The notes beneath the pieces were generated by a model that made no database searches, was not told the origin of the DNA, and saw only the letters and a list, made by a program, of their open reading frames with translations. Positions 17,076 to 28,233 of a stretch of DNA of 64,000 nt are shown one piece after another; positions within the stretch are counted from its first letter, which is position 1; every line of letters starts with the position of its first letter. The DNA is from Alphaproteobacteria bacterium. Its GTDB lineage: Bacteria; Pseudomonadota; Alphaproteobacteria; CASFRQ01; SAAU01. Location of the stretch: the NCBI GenBank assembly GCA_009929265.1, contig SAAU01000008.1:1-64000 (forward strand), written 5' to 3'. The position numbers were made by a program, and so were the translations under genes.

Positions 17076-19463
17076 TTATCTTAGGTATCTATTCCTTGGA
17101 CTGTTTTGGCCATTTATGATTTGACTTCTATCAAAGAATTTTTGAAGAGAGGCATGGATAAGGCCGTTAAGAGTCTCATTTTCCCAATTTCCATTTTCAT
17201 CTTGTATTCCGGCTTTCATCCCAAAAAGAAGAGGAATGCCATCATCAACAGTTTCTCCCGTATAGATATGAAAGAGGCCTTTTTGGACGGCATCAATAAC
17301 GTTTGATTTTAGGATAAGGTTTTTTACATTTGTTTTCGGAATGAAGACGCCTTGTTTTCCTGTTAATCCGCGTTGTTCACAGAGCTCAAAAAAACCTTCA
17401 ATTTTTTCATTTACGCCCCCAATGGCTTGGATTTGCCCCAGTTGATTCACGGATCCTGTGACGGCAAAAGATTGAGAAATAGGGCTTTTTGAAATAGCCG
17501 AACAAAGAGCGTAATATTCTGCGCAAGAAGCCGAGTCGCCGTCAATTTCTCCATAAGATTGTTCAAAGGCCAAATTGGCATCTAAAGAGAGGGGATTTCT
17601 CTGTGCGAATCGGGAAGTCAAAAGAGAAGTTAGAATTAAAACTCCTTTAGAATGAATAGATCCCCCCAGTTCAACTTCGCGTTCAATATCTAGAACATCT
17701 CCCTTTCCAATGGAAACTTGGCATGTAATTCTAGAGGGGCGTCCAAAGGAAAAAGTGCCGTAATCATGAACAGCAAGCCCATTGATTTGTCCTATTTTTT
17801 CCCCTTCTGTATCAATCAAAAGGATGCCTTTTTTAATCTCATCAAAAAGCGATTCTTTAATAAGATTTGATCGCAGTTCTTTAGCTTCAATAGCTTGAAC
17901 GAGTTGGGCTTTATCGATAAGTTTTTTATTTTCCAGAACAGCAAAGTAATTTGCTTCTTGAATAATATCAATAAGGCGCGAAAAATGGGCCGTTAAGCGA
18001 TCGTTTTCTCCAGCTAAACGTGAAGAATATCTTATAAGGTAGGCAACGGCTTCTTTTGTAAGGGGATTTAATCCTTTATCTTTTCCTAATGACCCTAAAA
18101 GATTAACGTATTGTTTTGTATAAGTTGTTGTTTTTTCAAAAGAAGATTTGAAAGAGGCTTCAACCTTAAAAAGCTCTGCAAAATCGGGATCTTGTTCTGA
18201 CAAGGTGTAGTAAATTAAAGGGCTCCCCGTTAAAACAACCTTGATTTCCAAAGGAATAGGCTCTGGCTCTAAGGATGTTGTCATCATAGGGGCGTTTTCT
18301 TCTGATGTGTTTTCAATGTAGATTTTTTTGCTTTTAAGACAACGTTTTAGGTTTTCCCAAGCCAAGGGCTGTGAAAGCAAATCTTTTGCCTCCAAGATTA
18401 AAAAACCGCCGTTTGCTTCGTGAAGAGCCCCTGCTTTTAAAAGAGTGAAGTCTGTCATAAGAGCCCCCATTCTTTGCATTTTCTCCATACGCCCAAAAAG
18501 TTGGATATTTGAAGGGTTATCAAGGACTTTAATCGGGGCGCCTCTTTGTTCCGAATGAGTGACAAAGACATTTATTTTATAGCGATTAAGAAGGGCCTCT
18601 TCAGAGGAAATATTCTCTTTTTTGCTGGGGTTTATGAAAAGATCTTTGTTTTCCAAAATGTCTTGTTTCATATCGTTCAAGTAGGGACCAAGTTTTTTAT
18701 AATGTGTTAAAAGAGGAGCAAAAACCTTGTCCAAGACATGATTGGTATATTTTTCTTTTAGGGTATTGATTTTTTCTTTCCTTTTTTTATCCCATTCAGG
18801 AACGTTTAGAAGAGCCTCTTCTAGCTTTTCTTGCGTTTCATTAAGATCGTTTAAGATGAGGTCTTGTTCTTCCTTTGGAAGAGTGTCAAATTCCTCTGGG
18901 GTAAGAACTTCTCCGTTTGAAAGAGGGGCGACAACAACGCCAGAAGGGGTTTTAAGAACAGAAACCTTTTTCCCAGCAGCAAAAGATTGTAAAGAGGAAA
19001 AATAAGCTGCTTTTTCTTTTTTAAACCTATCCTCTATTTTTTTAAGGGTGTTTTTGTAGGTGTCGCTTTCAAAAGTTTCAGGCAAAAGAGAAAGAAGTTC
19101 TTGAATAGCCTTTTCAACATCTTTAGAAAAAGGGATAGCCTTTCCAGAGGGAAGACTAATGGCTTTTGGTTTATGAGAAATCTTAAAGTTATTGACGTAG
19201 CACCAATCTAAAGGCGTTCTTTTGTGAAGAACTTTTTTCTTAAGCATTCTTAAGACAAGACTTTGTTTCCCAATCCCCTCGGCCCCTAAGCAGAAAAGAT
19301 TATAGCCTTCAGCATTAACATTCATAAAGAAATTTATTGCATTGACGGCGCGTTCTTGGCCGATATCCATATCAAAAGATTTAATTTCTTCGGTTGTTTT
19401 AAAAGGAATTTCTGAAAGGTTTTCTTGAGGACAAAGATCATTAAAGTTCAGTTCTTCTAACAT
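17076..19463 (-). CDS. lonH: ATP-dependent protease of the LonH/YcbZ family
   Basis: The 795-residue product matches the Lon-related YcbZ/LonH family: an N-terminal helical region, an AAA-type ATPase and a C-terminal Lon protease domain. The P-loop-like GAEGIGKQS lies near residue 60. GGFLILEA is a Walker B-like strand. GEIDGDSASC supplies the catalytic serine (S644) and GGVNEKIEG the lysine (K687) of the Ser-Lys dyad. These enzymes are thought to degrade regulatory or misfolded proteins in the cytoplasm. The ATG has AAGGA 7-8 bases upstream. The gene stands alone. Confidence 0.93.
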   Translation of the reverse strand: MLEELNFNDLCPQENLSEIPFKTTEEIKSFDMDIGQERAVNAINFFMNVNAEGYNLFCLGAEGIGKQSLVLRMLKKKVLHKRTPLDWCYVNNFKISHKPKAISLPSGKAIPFSKDVEKAIQELLSLLPETFESDTYKNTLKKIEDRFKKEKAAYFSSLQSFAAGKKVSVLKTPSGVVVAPLSNGEVLTPEEFDTLPKEEQDLILNDLNETQEKLEEALLNVPEWDKKRKEKINTLKEKYTNHVLDKVFAPLLTHYKKLGPYLNDMKQDILENKDLFINPSKKENISSEEALLNRYKINVFVTHSEQRGAPIKVLDNPSNIQLFGRMEKMQRMGALMTDFTLLKAGALHEANGGFLILEAKDLLSQPLAWENLKRCLKSKKIYIENTSEENAPMMTTSLEPEPIPLEIKVVLTGSPLIYYTLSEQDPDFAELFKVEASFKSSFEKTTTYTKQYVNLLGSLGKDKGLNPLTKEAVAYLIRYSSRLAGENDRLTAHFSRLIDIIQEANYFAVLENKKLIDKAQLVQAIEAKELRSNLIKESLFDEIKKGILLIDTEGEKIGQINGLAVHDYGTFSFGRPSRITCQVSIGKGDVLDIEREVELGGSIHSKGVLILTSLLTSRFAQRNPLSLDANLAFEQSYGEIDGDSASCAEYYALCSAISKSPISQSFAVTGSVNQLGQIQAIGGVNEKIEGFFELCEQRGLTGKQGVFIPKTNVKNLILKSNVIDAVQKGLFHIYTGETVDDGIPLLFGMKAGIQDENGNWENETLNGLIHASLQKFFDRSQIINGQNSPRNRYLR

Positions 19464-19764
19464 ATGTTTTTCCTTAATCTGTTTTTAATTGCCTTCATTA
19501 AAGTCAACTATTTCTTTCATATTACTCATTTTTTTAGCCTCTGCGACACTTTTTTGAAAAAAATATTCTCTTTTTTATAGAAAAATGAAAAAGAACCTAA
19601 AAAAGCTTTTTTTATCAAGGGGTTATTTTAATATCTTTTTTAAGGTTTTTCTTTGAAAAAAACAGGGATTTTCCGTTTTTTTACTGTTCATTTTCTATCT
19701 TTTTGTTATAATGTTTGCAAGGTTAAAATAAACCGAAGTGATGAAACAAAAAAACGAGGATATT
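19464..19764. other. Divergent intergenic region, lonH and dnaN
   Basis: About 300 AT-rich bases separate the two divergent genes. A TTGACT (minus, 19507-19502) lies upstream of lonH without a convincing -10 box. The dnaN-side promoter is listed separately. No small gene or RNA is apparent. Confidence 0.5.
19685..19712 (+). promoter_or_regulatory. Probable promoter for dnaN-recF-gyrB
   Basis: A perfect TATAAT lies at 19707-19712. A weak -35 (TGTTCA, 19685-19690) lies 16 bases upstream. The dnaN start codon follows about 50 bases downstream. Confidence 0.5.
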
Positions 19765-20895
19765 ATGAAATTTATTGTGGAACGCGCCTTTTTATTAAAA
19801 TCCCTTTCTCATGTTCAAAGCATTGTTGAAAAACGTCAAACAATTCCAGTTTTGGCCAATGTTTTAATGGAAACGATTATGGAAAATGATGGAGGGAAAC
19901 TTTACCTTCATGCAACGGATAATGAAATTGAAATTTCAGAACAAATCCCCGTTGAGGTTTCTGAAGGCGGAAAAATTACCGTTGTGGCTCACTTGCTTTA
20001 TGATATTATTAAAAAGCTTCCTGAGGGAAGTCAGGTTGAAATCAGCCTTAATCCGGAAGAAAATGTTATGAAAATTAAATCCGGTAAAGCTAAATTTTCT
20101 CTTCCAACATTGCCAGCCGAAGGATTTCCTTTAATGCAACAAGAGCCTTCTGCTAAAACATTTACGTTAACAACAGCAGAACTTCAAGGGTTGATTGAAC
20201 GAACACAGTTTGCTGTTTCTGTTGAAGAGACTCGGTATAATCTAAACGGAATTTATCTTCATGAATTTCAAGAAGAGGGTAAAGAAAAACGTCTAAAAGC
20301 AGTCGCAACAGATGGACATCGCTTGGCGTGTGTTGAAATGAAACTTCCAAAAGAAGCCGAAGATCTTCCTGGAATTATCATTCCACGGAAAACAATTTCC
20401 GAAATCAATAAACTTGCCGGTGAAATTTTGCAAGACGTGACGATTTCTATTTCCCAAAATCAAATTCGTTTTTCTTTGGGCGATGTTGTGTTGACGTCTC
20501 GTTTAATTGATGGCACGTATCCAGATTATCAACGGGTTATTCCTGTTGGAAATGATAAAGTTATGATTACAGATGCAGAAGAGCTTAAAAAAGTCGTAGA
20601 TAGAGTTTCTGTTGTTTCTGAAAAAACAAAAGCCATTAAGATGGCCCTTAAAAGAAGTTCGGTTATGGTGTATGCCTCCAATGTAGATGAAGGAAGCGCT
20701 GAAGATGAAATTGAAGCTTCTTACGATCAAGAAACAATGGATATTGGGTTCAATTACCGTTATCTATTGGAAATTTTAGGTCAGATTAAAAGCACTAAAG
20801 TTCGCTTTACGTTAATGGATGGAACGGCTCCTGTTATTGTTCAAGATGTTGAAGATCCATCTGCTCTTTATGTTCTTATGCCGATGCGGGTGTAA
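19765..20895 (+). CDS. dnaN: DNA polymerase III beta subunit (sliding clamp)
   Basis: The clamp tethers polymerase III to DNA. I start at the ATG giving MKFIVERAFLLKSLSHVQS, preceded by GAGGA; an upstream in-frame ATG at 19738 lacks a good site. The 376-residue product has the three clamp domains. The signature VATDGHRLACVEM lies near the middle and YVLMPMRV is at the C-terminus, where the last residues line the protein-binding pocket. It is followed by recF after 11 bases. dnaA is not adjacent. Confidence 0.97.
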   Translation: MKFIVERAFLLKSLSHVQSIVEKRQTIPVLANVLMETIMENDGGKLYLHATDNEIEISEQIPVEVSEGGKITVVAHLLYDIIKKLPEGSQVEISLNPEENVMKIKSGKAKFSLPTLPAEGFPLMQQEPSAKTFTLTTAELQGLIERTQFAVSVEETRYNLNGIYLHEFQEEGKEKRLKAVATDGHRLACVEMKLPKEAEDLPGIIIPRKTISEINKLAGEILQDVTISISQNQIRFSLGDVVLTSRLIDGTYPDYQRVIPVGNDKVMITDAEELKKVVDRVSVVSEKTKAIKMALKRSSVMVYASNVDEGSAEDEIEASYDQETMDIGFNYRYLLEILGQIKSTKVRFTLMDGTAPVIVQDVEDPSALYVLMPMRV

Positions 20896-20906
20896 GAGGA
20901 GGATAG

Positions 20907-22100
20907 ATGTCATTCCGACCTTTTTTTTCGGCTCAAGGTGAAGGGGTTAAAAAATTAAAGCTCTTTAACTTTCGAAGCTATTTGGGTTCTTTTGAAATGA
21001 ATTTGGAGGATTGTTTTTCTCCTGTTGTTTTGATTGGTTCAAATGGGGCTGGAAAAACGAATCTATTGGAAGCTCTCTCTTTTCTTGTTCCGGGACGGGG
21101 GTTAAGGTATTCTCGTTTATTGGATATTCCTTTTCATTCAGATATTCGTTATCAAGATGAAAAGGTGATTGAAATGCCATCTCGTTGGTCTGTTTTTGCG
21201 GAAGCTTATCGTGGAGAATTTATGACAGAGGTTGGGACAGGGGTAATGCCCAATCAAAAACGGCGTCAGGTGAAAGTCAACGGGCAACTTAAAAAAAGCC
21301 AAGAAAGCTTAGAAGATATTCTTTCAATGCTTTGGATTACGCCCGCTTTAGATAGGTTGTTTTGTTCTGATCCGTCTTCCCGTCGTCAATTTTTAGATCG
21401 GTTGGTGCAAGCTTTTGATGGGGCCCATGCGGCACGGTGTTCAAATTACTATAAGGCGATGCGTCAATGGGGACGTCTTTTAAAAGAAGGTCGGGTAGAT
21501 GAAAAATGGTTGTCGTCTTTAGAGGAAGTTATGGTTTCAACAGGGGTTGCCATTGGCGCAGCGCGTTTAGATATTGTGGAGCGGATTTCTCGTTTTTTAA
21601 AAGAAGAAACAGATTCGATTTTCCCAACAGCAACTCTTGAAATTAAGGGGTTTTTGGAGCAAACTTTGCAAGAAAAACCGGCCCTTTTGGCAGAAGATTT
21701 ATTTCGCTTTAAGATTAAAAAGTCTCGGGCAATTTATGCGGACGGGGGAAGTTTTTCGGGCCCTCATACGACGGATCTTAAAGTGTATTATCAAGCGAAA
21801 AATCAAGATGCTGCCCTTTGTTCAACAGGGGAGCAAAAAGCACTTTTGATTTCGATTATTTTGGCGCAACTAAAGGCTCAAATGAAGGAGAAAGGCGTTT
21901 GCCCGATGCTTCTTTTAGATGAGATTTATGCGCATTTGGATAAAAAAAGACAGGAAGCTTTGTTTGAACAAGTTTCTTTGTTCCCAAGCCAAGTTTGGTT
22001 CACAGGGACAGATGTCGATTTATTTAAAGGCCTTCAAAAGAGGGCACAGTTTTTTAATATTGAAAATTCAACAGCATCATGTTTTCGCGCTGTTGCTTAA
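20907..22100 (+). CDS. recF: DNA replication and repair protein RecF
   Basis: RecF helps load RecA at gaps with RecO and RecR. The 397-residue SMC-like ATPase has Walker A GSNGAGKTN at about residue 45, the signature STGEQKALL near residue 305 and Walker B MLLLDEIYAHLD near 335. The N-terminal LFNFRSY motif is typical. The ATG is preceded by GAGGAGGA. The position between dnaN and gyrB is the ancestral arrangement. Confidence 0.96.
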   Translation: MSFRPFFSAQGEGVKKLKLFNFRSYLGSFEMNLEDCFSPVVLIGSNGAGKTNLLEALSFLVPGRGLRYSRLLDIPFHSDIRYQDEKVIEMPSRWSVFAEAYRGEFMTEVGTGVMPNQKRRQVKVNGQLKKSQESLEDILSMLWITPALDRLFCSDPSSRRQFLDRLVQAFDGAHAARCSNYYKAMRQWGRLLKEGRVDEKWLSSLEEVMVSTGVAIGAARLDIVERISRFLKEETDSIFPTATLEIKGFLEQTLQEKPALLAEDLFRFKIKKSRAIYADGGSFSGPHTTDLKVYYQAKNQDAALCSTGEQKALLISIILAQLKAQMKEKGVCPMLLLDEIYAHLDKKRQEALFEQVSLFPSQVWFTGTDVDLFKGLQKRAQFFNIENSTASCFRAVA

Positions 22101-22110
22101 AATAAGATGA

Positions 22111-24537
<2,427 letters not shown>

Positions 24538-24540
24538 AAA

Positions 24541-24581
24541 AAAGGCCCCTTCTCTTTATTGTTAAGAAAGGGGCTTTTTTA
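24541..24581 (+). terminator. Rho-independent terminator after gyrB
   Basis: AAAGGCCCCTT pairs with AAGGGGCTTTT, followed by further T residues. It starts immediately after the gyrB stop. Confidence 0.85.
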
Positions 24582-24656
24582 AAAGCTGCCTTATTTATGC
24601 CATAATTTTAAATTACCCTATAAGTAGGTAGAAGACTAAAAGAAGAGGAGGATGTG

Positions 24657-27600
24657 ATGAGGATGTTCCAAAAATCTATGTGTTCCGTATTATTAGGACT
24701 CGCATTGATTATTCCTATTTCTGCTGAAGCAACTGTTCAAAAAGGGTTGTTTGAACGGTTAATTGCAAAAAATAAATTAGAAAGAAAAACAAGAACTGCT
24801 GCAGAAAAAGCCTCTGATAAAAGCACTTCTCCGTCTCAAAAGGACGCAAAAGGGGACACAACTGTTTCAACCTCTATGAATGCGGGGGCCGCTGTTAGAA
24901 ATGGGGAAGCTTCTGCTGCTGCGGGAATTAAAACTGAAATTTCAAAACCAAATTCTCATACAACACTTAGCACAGGAGCAAGCGTTGATGCGGCCGGAAA
25001 TGTGACGGGACTTATTGGTGCCTCCAAAACAACCAAGACAAAAAAAGGAAATCTTCTTTCAAACGCGATTGGGATTAAGTTTGACAATAATGGGAAGCTT
25101 TCTGTTAATGCCAAATCAGGAATTCTTTCCAAAAATAATAATTTAATTAAGCTTGATATTGGATTTAATCAAGACGGATCGATTCGTGCCAATGTTAAAG
25201 GCGGAGTTAAGTTGGGCAATACAAACTTAACGGTCTCTGGTGGGGTGAAGCGAAATGCAGATGGATCCTTTTCTACAAAAACTTCTGTGGGAAGCAAAAC
25301 CTCTTTCAAAATTGGGGATTCCACGATTAAAATTGGCGGGGACGCTTCTCTTCAAGACGGAAAATTTGGGGGAGCCTCTATGTCTTTGGGCGGGGATACA
25401 ACCCTTGGAAAAACAGATTTAGGGTCAAATACAAGAATTGGAATCGACTCTAGAGGAAACACCTATTCTGATACAAGGATTAAAACTTCAATGACCCTTG
25501 GGGATGCCAAAAATGGGGATTCCTTAGGGAGCAATATTCGGCTCTCTTCAAAAAATGGTCAATTAAAGTCAGCTTCCTTAAAAGGAAACTTGGATATTGG
25601 TAAAAATGAATTAAATACAGGACTTTCAGGGCGCAGAAACTCTGATGGATCTGTGACGCATACGGCGTCTTTAGGCGGAAAAACAAATCTTGCCGGACAA
25701 AAACTTTCTGCCGGCACGGGGATGTCTCTTCGAACAAAAGATGGACAAAAGATTGCCTCTTCTTCTTATATGACAGCTGGTCTTTCTAAAGATGGAGATA
25801 ATGGGTACAGCTTAGGAGGCACAACATTAAAGAAGAAAGACTCTGAAGGAAATGTGTATCGGACAAGTATGGCTTCAACAAGAATGACAATTGGAAAGAG
25901 CCAAATCGGGGCAAATGGTCGAGTCTCTTCTTTAAATGGGACAACGACGGGTGTTTATACAGGCGTTTCTGGCAGCACAAAATTGGCGGGGTTGGATCTT
26001 TCTTTAGGGGTCGGCCGTTCGCGTAATTCCGAAGGGAAAGTTGTGCACAATCTTTCCTCTGGGTTGAGCGGGGATAACTTTAATATTAGAAATAGAACAA
26101 GAATTTCTGATACGGGGGTTCAAACTACAACAAGTGGAAAAATGACTCTTGGAAAGACAAAATTAGGGGCTGCAAATACAACAGCTGTAGATGAAAGCGG
26201 AAATGTCAGCACGTATTCCAGAACAAGTGCCTCTCGAGGAACAGGATTTTCTGCTGTTGGATCAATGGCTACTAAAAACAAAGAAATTACATCTGCGTCT
26301 TTAGGCTCTAACGTTGAATTCAAGGTGACAGATAAAACAAAGGCTGGATTGGGAAGTGCTGTGAATTGGAAGGACGGGAAAGTGTCCTCTTATTCTACAA
26401 CAGCGGGAACAAAAACGACTCTTTCTAGTGGCACAAAGATTGGAACGCGTGCCGGCCTTCAAACACGGATTGATTCTGAAACAGGGAAGGCGACGTATAA
26501 TGTTTCCTCTGGGGCTGAATTAAGAACGAAAAAAAACTTGAATGTTGATTCTGCTACAAGGGTTCGTGTTAAAGAGGGGGAAGGGATTACTGCTGCTCAA
26601 ATGAGCCTTACAGCACGGAAGAAAATGAAAGACGGAACGGTTGTTGGAGCCGGCGAAAAGGTCAGCGCCTATAAAACATCAGATGGAACATATACAGTTC
26701 GCAATCAAAACGAAGCCTATGCGCGGAAAGATCAAGCTTGGACAACTGGGGTTAAAACAGGGCAAGTCTTTAAGGCAGGAGAGCTTGTTGATTCGACGGC
26801 AAGTGTTCAAGGTGGCGTTCGGTTGAGCAATAAAACTGAAGTGGGCTCTGGCGTTGATGTGCGTTCTTATAAAGGCAGCGATGGTAGCTTTACACATAAA
26901 GTCACAGGTCAGGCAGCTTTAGATACAGGAAATTTTGCAACGACAACAACAGCTGGGGTTGCTCTTAAAAAAGGCGAAGTTGTTGGAACAACTCTTGGAA
27001 CTTCTGCAGCGGTTAAAGGGGAATCAGGGGCATATGTCGGAGGCGGTGTCTTGGTCGAATCTGAAAAAGATGAAACCGGAAAAATGGCGCGCACGCTTAA
27101 GGCCGAAACAAAAGCTGGCATTGGAGATACTTTTGTCAGAGCTGATAGAAAGCAACATAGAGACGGGACAGGAACTTTGACGGCGTCTGAAACCTCCTTT
27201 GGGGGCTATGTGGATACAGGATCCGATACGGGCTTAGGGGCCTCTAAGACGATTCGCCAAAGAGGGAATGTTGTTGAAAGCGAAACCATCGGCACAATGC
27301 ATGGCGTTAAAGGCGATATAAAAGTTGGGGTCAATAAAGATAACCAAGGTCATAAAGAAATTGCCGCTGTCGCCAATAATAAAGGAGATACGATGGATAC
27401 CATGATTGGTGTTGGGGCAACTTATGAAGATGGAGAGCTTCAAGAAACCAACCTAGTTGTCGGAGGCGCCGGTGAAAATCATGTGTCTGAATTCTCTGAA
27501 AAACGAGATGCAGAGGGAAATATTATTTCCGAAGAAGCAAAATCAACACACTATATTGGTGATAATGTTGAAATAAAAACCGTCACAAAAACAGATGAAG

Positions 27601-27767
27601 AAGGCACCGAAAAACACGTTGTTCAAAAGACGGAAGGTGACTTTGGAACGATGAAAGAAGAAGTCCATACAGACAAAGATGGCAACGTTTCAACCAAATT
27701 AAAAGTGGATGCCGCCGTGGATTCTGATTTTGATTTGAAAGGTCAGCTTGAAGTCGAAACGAAATAG
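24657..27767 (+). CDS. Giant secreted repeat protein, unrecognised family
   Basis: The 1,036-residue product has a signal peptide (MRMFQKS, a hydrophobic core, ISAEA cleavage). It then contains about 900 residues of degenerate repeats of roughly 35-45 residues rich in G, S, T, N, D and K. Each unit alternates short beta-strand stretches (such as TTLGKTDLGSNTRIG) with DG/NG turns. The mature part appears to lack cysteine and has very few tryptophans. The last 200 residues turn acidic (E, K, T, D). There is no autotransporter barrel, no C-terminal Phe and no LPXTG-type anchor. The repeats look like a beta-solenoid or an elongated beta-sheet adhesin or matrix protein, but that is inference. The ATG at 24657 is chosen because GAGGAG lies 6 bases upstream; a GTG precedes it. 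Confidence 0.85.
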   Translation: MRMFQKSMCSVLLGLALIIPISAEATVQKGLFERLIAKNKLERKTRTAAEKASDKSTSPSQKDAKGDTTVSTSMNAGAAVRNGEASAAAGIKTEISKPNSHTTLSTGASVDAAGNVTGLIGASKTTKTKKGNLLSNAIGIKFDNNGKLSVNAKSGILSKNNNLIKLDIGFNQDGSIRANVKGGVKLGNTNLTVSGGVKRNADGSFSTKTSVGSKTSFKIGDSTIKIGGDASLQDGKFGGASMSLGGDTTLGKTDLGSNTRIGIDSRGNTYSDTRIKTSMTLGDAKNGDSLGSNIRLSSKNGQLKSASLKGNLDIGKNELNTGLSGRRNSDGSVTHTASLGGKTNLAGQKLSAGTGMSLRTKDGQKIASSSYMTAGLSKDGDNGYSLGGTTLKKKDSEGNVYRTSMASTRMTIGKSQIGANGRVSSLNGTTTGVYTGVSGSTKLAGLDLSLGVGRSRNSEGKVVHNLSSGLSGDNFNIRNRTRISDTGVQTTTSGKMTLGKTKLGAANTTAVDESGNVSTYSRTSASRGTGFSAVGSMATKNKEITSASLGSNVEFKVTDKTKAGLGSAVNWKDGKVSSYSTTAGTKTTLSSGTKIGTRAGLQTRIDSETGKATYNVSSGAELRTKKNLNVDSATRVRVKEGEGITAAQMSLTARKKMKDGTVVGAGEKVSAYKTSDGTYTVRNQNEAYARKDQAWTTGVKTGQVFKAGELVDSTASVQGGVRLSNKTEVGSGVDVRSYKGSDGSFTHKVTGQAALDTGNFATTTTAGVALKKGEVVGTTLGTSAAVKGESGAYVGGGVLVESEKDETGKMARTLKAETKAGIGDTFVRADRKQHRDGTGTLTASETSFGGYVDTGSDTGLGASKTIRQRGNVVESETIGTMHGVKGDIKVGVNKDNQGHKEIAAVANNKGDTMDTMIGVGATYEDGELQETNLVVGGAGENHVSEFSEKRDAEGNIISEEAKSTHYIGDNVEIKTVTKTDEEGTEKHVVQKTEGDFGTMKEEVHTDKDGNVSTKLKVDAAVDSDFDLKGQLEVETK

Positions 27768-27792
27768 GATTTTTCTTCAAAAGCCGTATTTT

Positions 27793-27823
27793 TTGATTGA
27801 TTTTCTAGTTGTTTCAGTATAAA
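27793..27823 (+). promoter_or_regulatory. Possible tRNA-Thr(CGT) promoter
   Basis: TTGATT (27793-27798) and TATAAA (27818-27823) lie upstream of the tRNA. The spacer is 19 bases, longer than usual, so the call is tentative. It begins 25 bases after the stop codon of the preceding gene. Confidence 0.35.
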
Positions 27824-27834
27824 AGAATGTCAGT

Positions 27835-27910
27835 GCCGATTTAGCTCAGATGGTAGAGCAACGCATTCGTAATGCGTGGGTCGAGAGTTCGATTCTCCCA
27901 ATCGGCACCA
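27835..27910 (+). tRNA. tRNA-Thr (anticodon CGT)
   Basis: The 76-nt cloverleaf has acceptor arms GCCGATT/AATCGGC and encoded CCA. The anticodon loop TTCGTAA sits on stem ACGCA/TGCGT, giving anticodon CGT, which reads ACG codons. GTTCGATTC is the T loop region. Confidence 0.96.
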
Positions 27911-28233
27911 TTTCTTTTTAAAATTCATATAAATTTAAAATAGAATTCTTAACAAAAAGCCTTTTAATTTCTGATAAAAGAAAGGTTTTTGATGAGAGGA
28001 CTTGTGTCAGTAAAAGGAATAAAAAAGCTCTTAAAAACGCCTTAAAAAGGGCCCACTTTGATAAAAAAAGAAAATGTAAAGAGCTAGATATAATCCTTTT
28101 TAATTTTTTAAGGAAGAGGCTCTTTTAATAAAAGGCGATAGGTCCCTCTTTTGTTTTAGGGAAATCTTTTTAAGTCATAAAGCCCATAAAAAAACCCTTC
28201 ATAATATTGAAGGGTTTTTGTTTGTGAGGTTTC
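27911..28233. other. AT-rich intergenic region
   Basis: About 320 bases with no convincing gene. It holds an imperfect hairpin near 27954-27990 (CCTTT/AAAGG flanked by A and T runs) that may terminate tRNA-Thr(CGT), and at its far end the bidirectional terminator listed separately. Confidence 0.4.
28187..28219 (-). terminator. Terminator after the lipoprotein gene
   Basis: AAAAACCCTTC pairs with GAAGGGTTTTT around a short AT loop, with seven T on the minus strand after the stem. The plus strand also has a T run, so it may work in both directions. Confidence 0.85.

Noticed and set aside
24657-27767. The giant protein as a classical autotransporter
   Set aside because: The C-terminus is acidic and hydrophilic, with no 12-strand barrel and no terminal aromatic residue.
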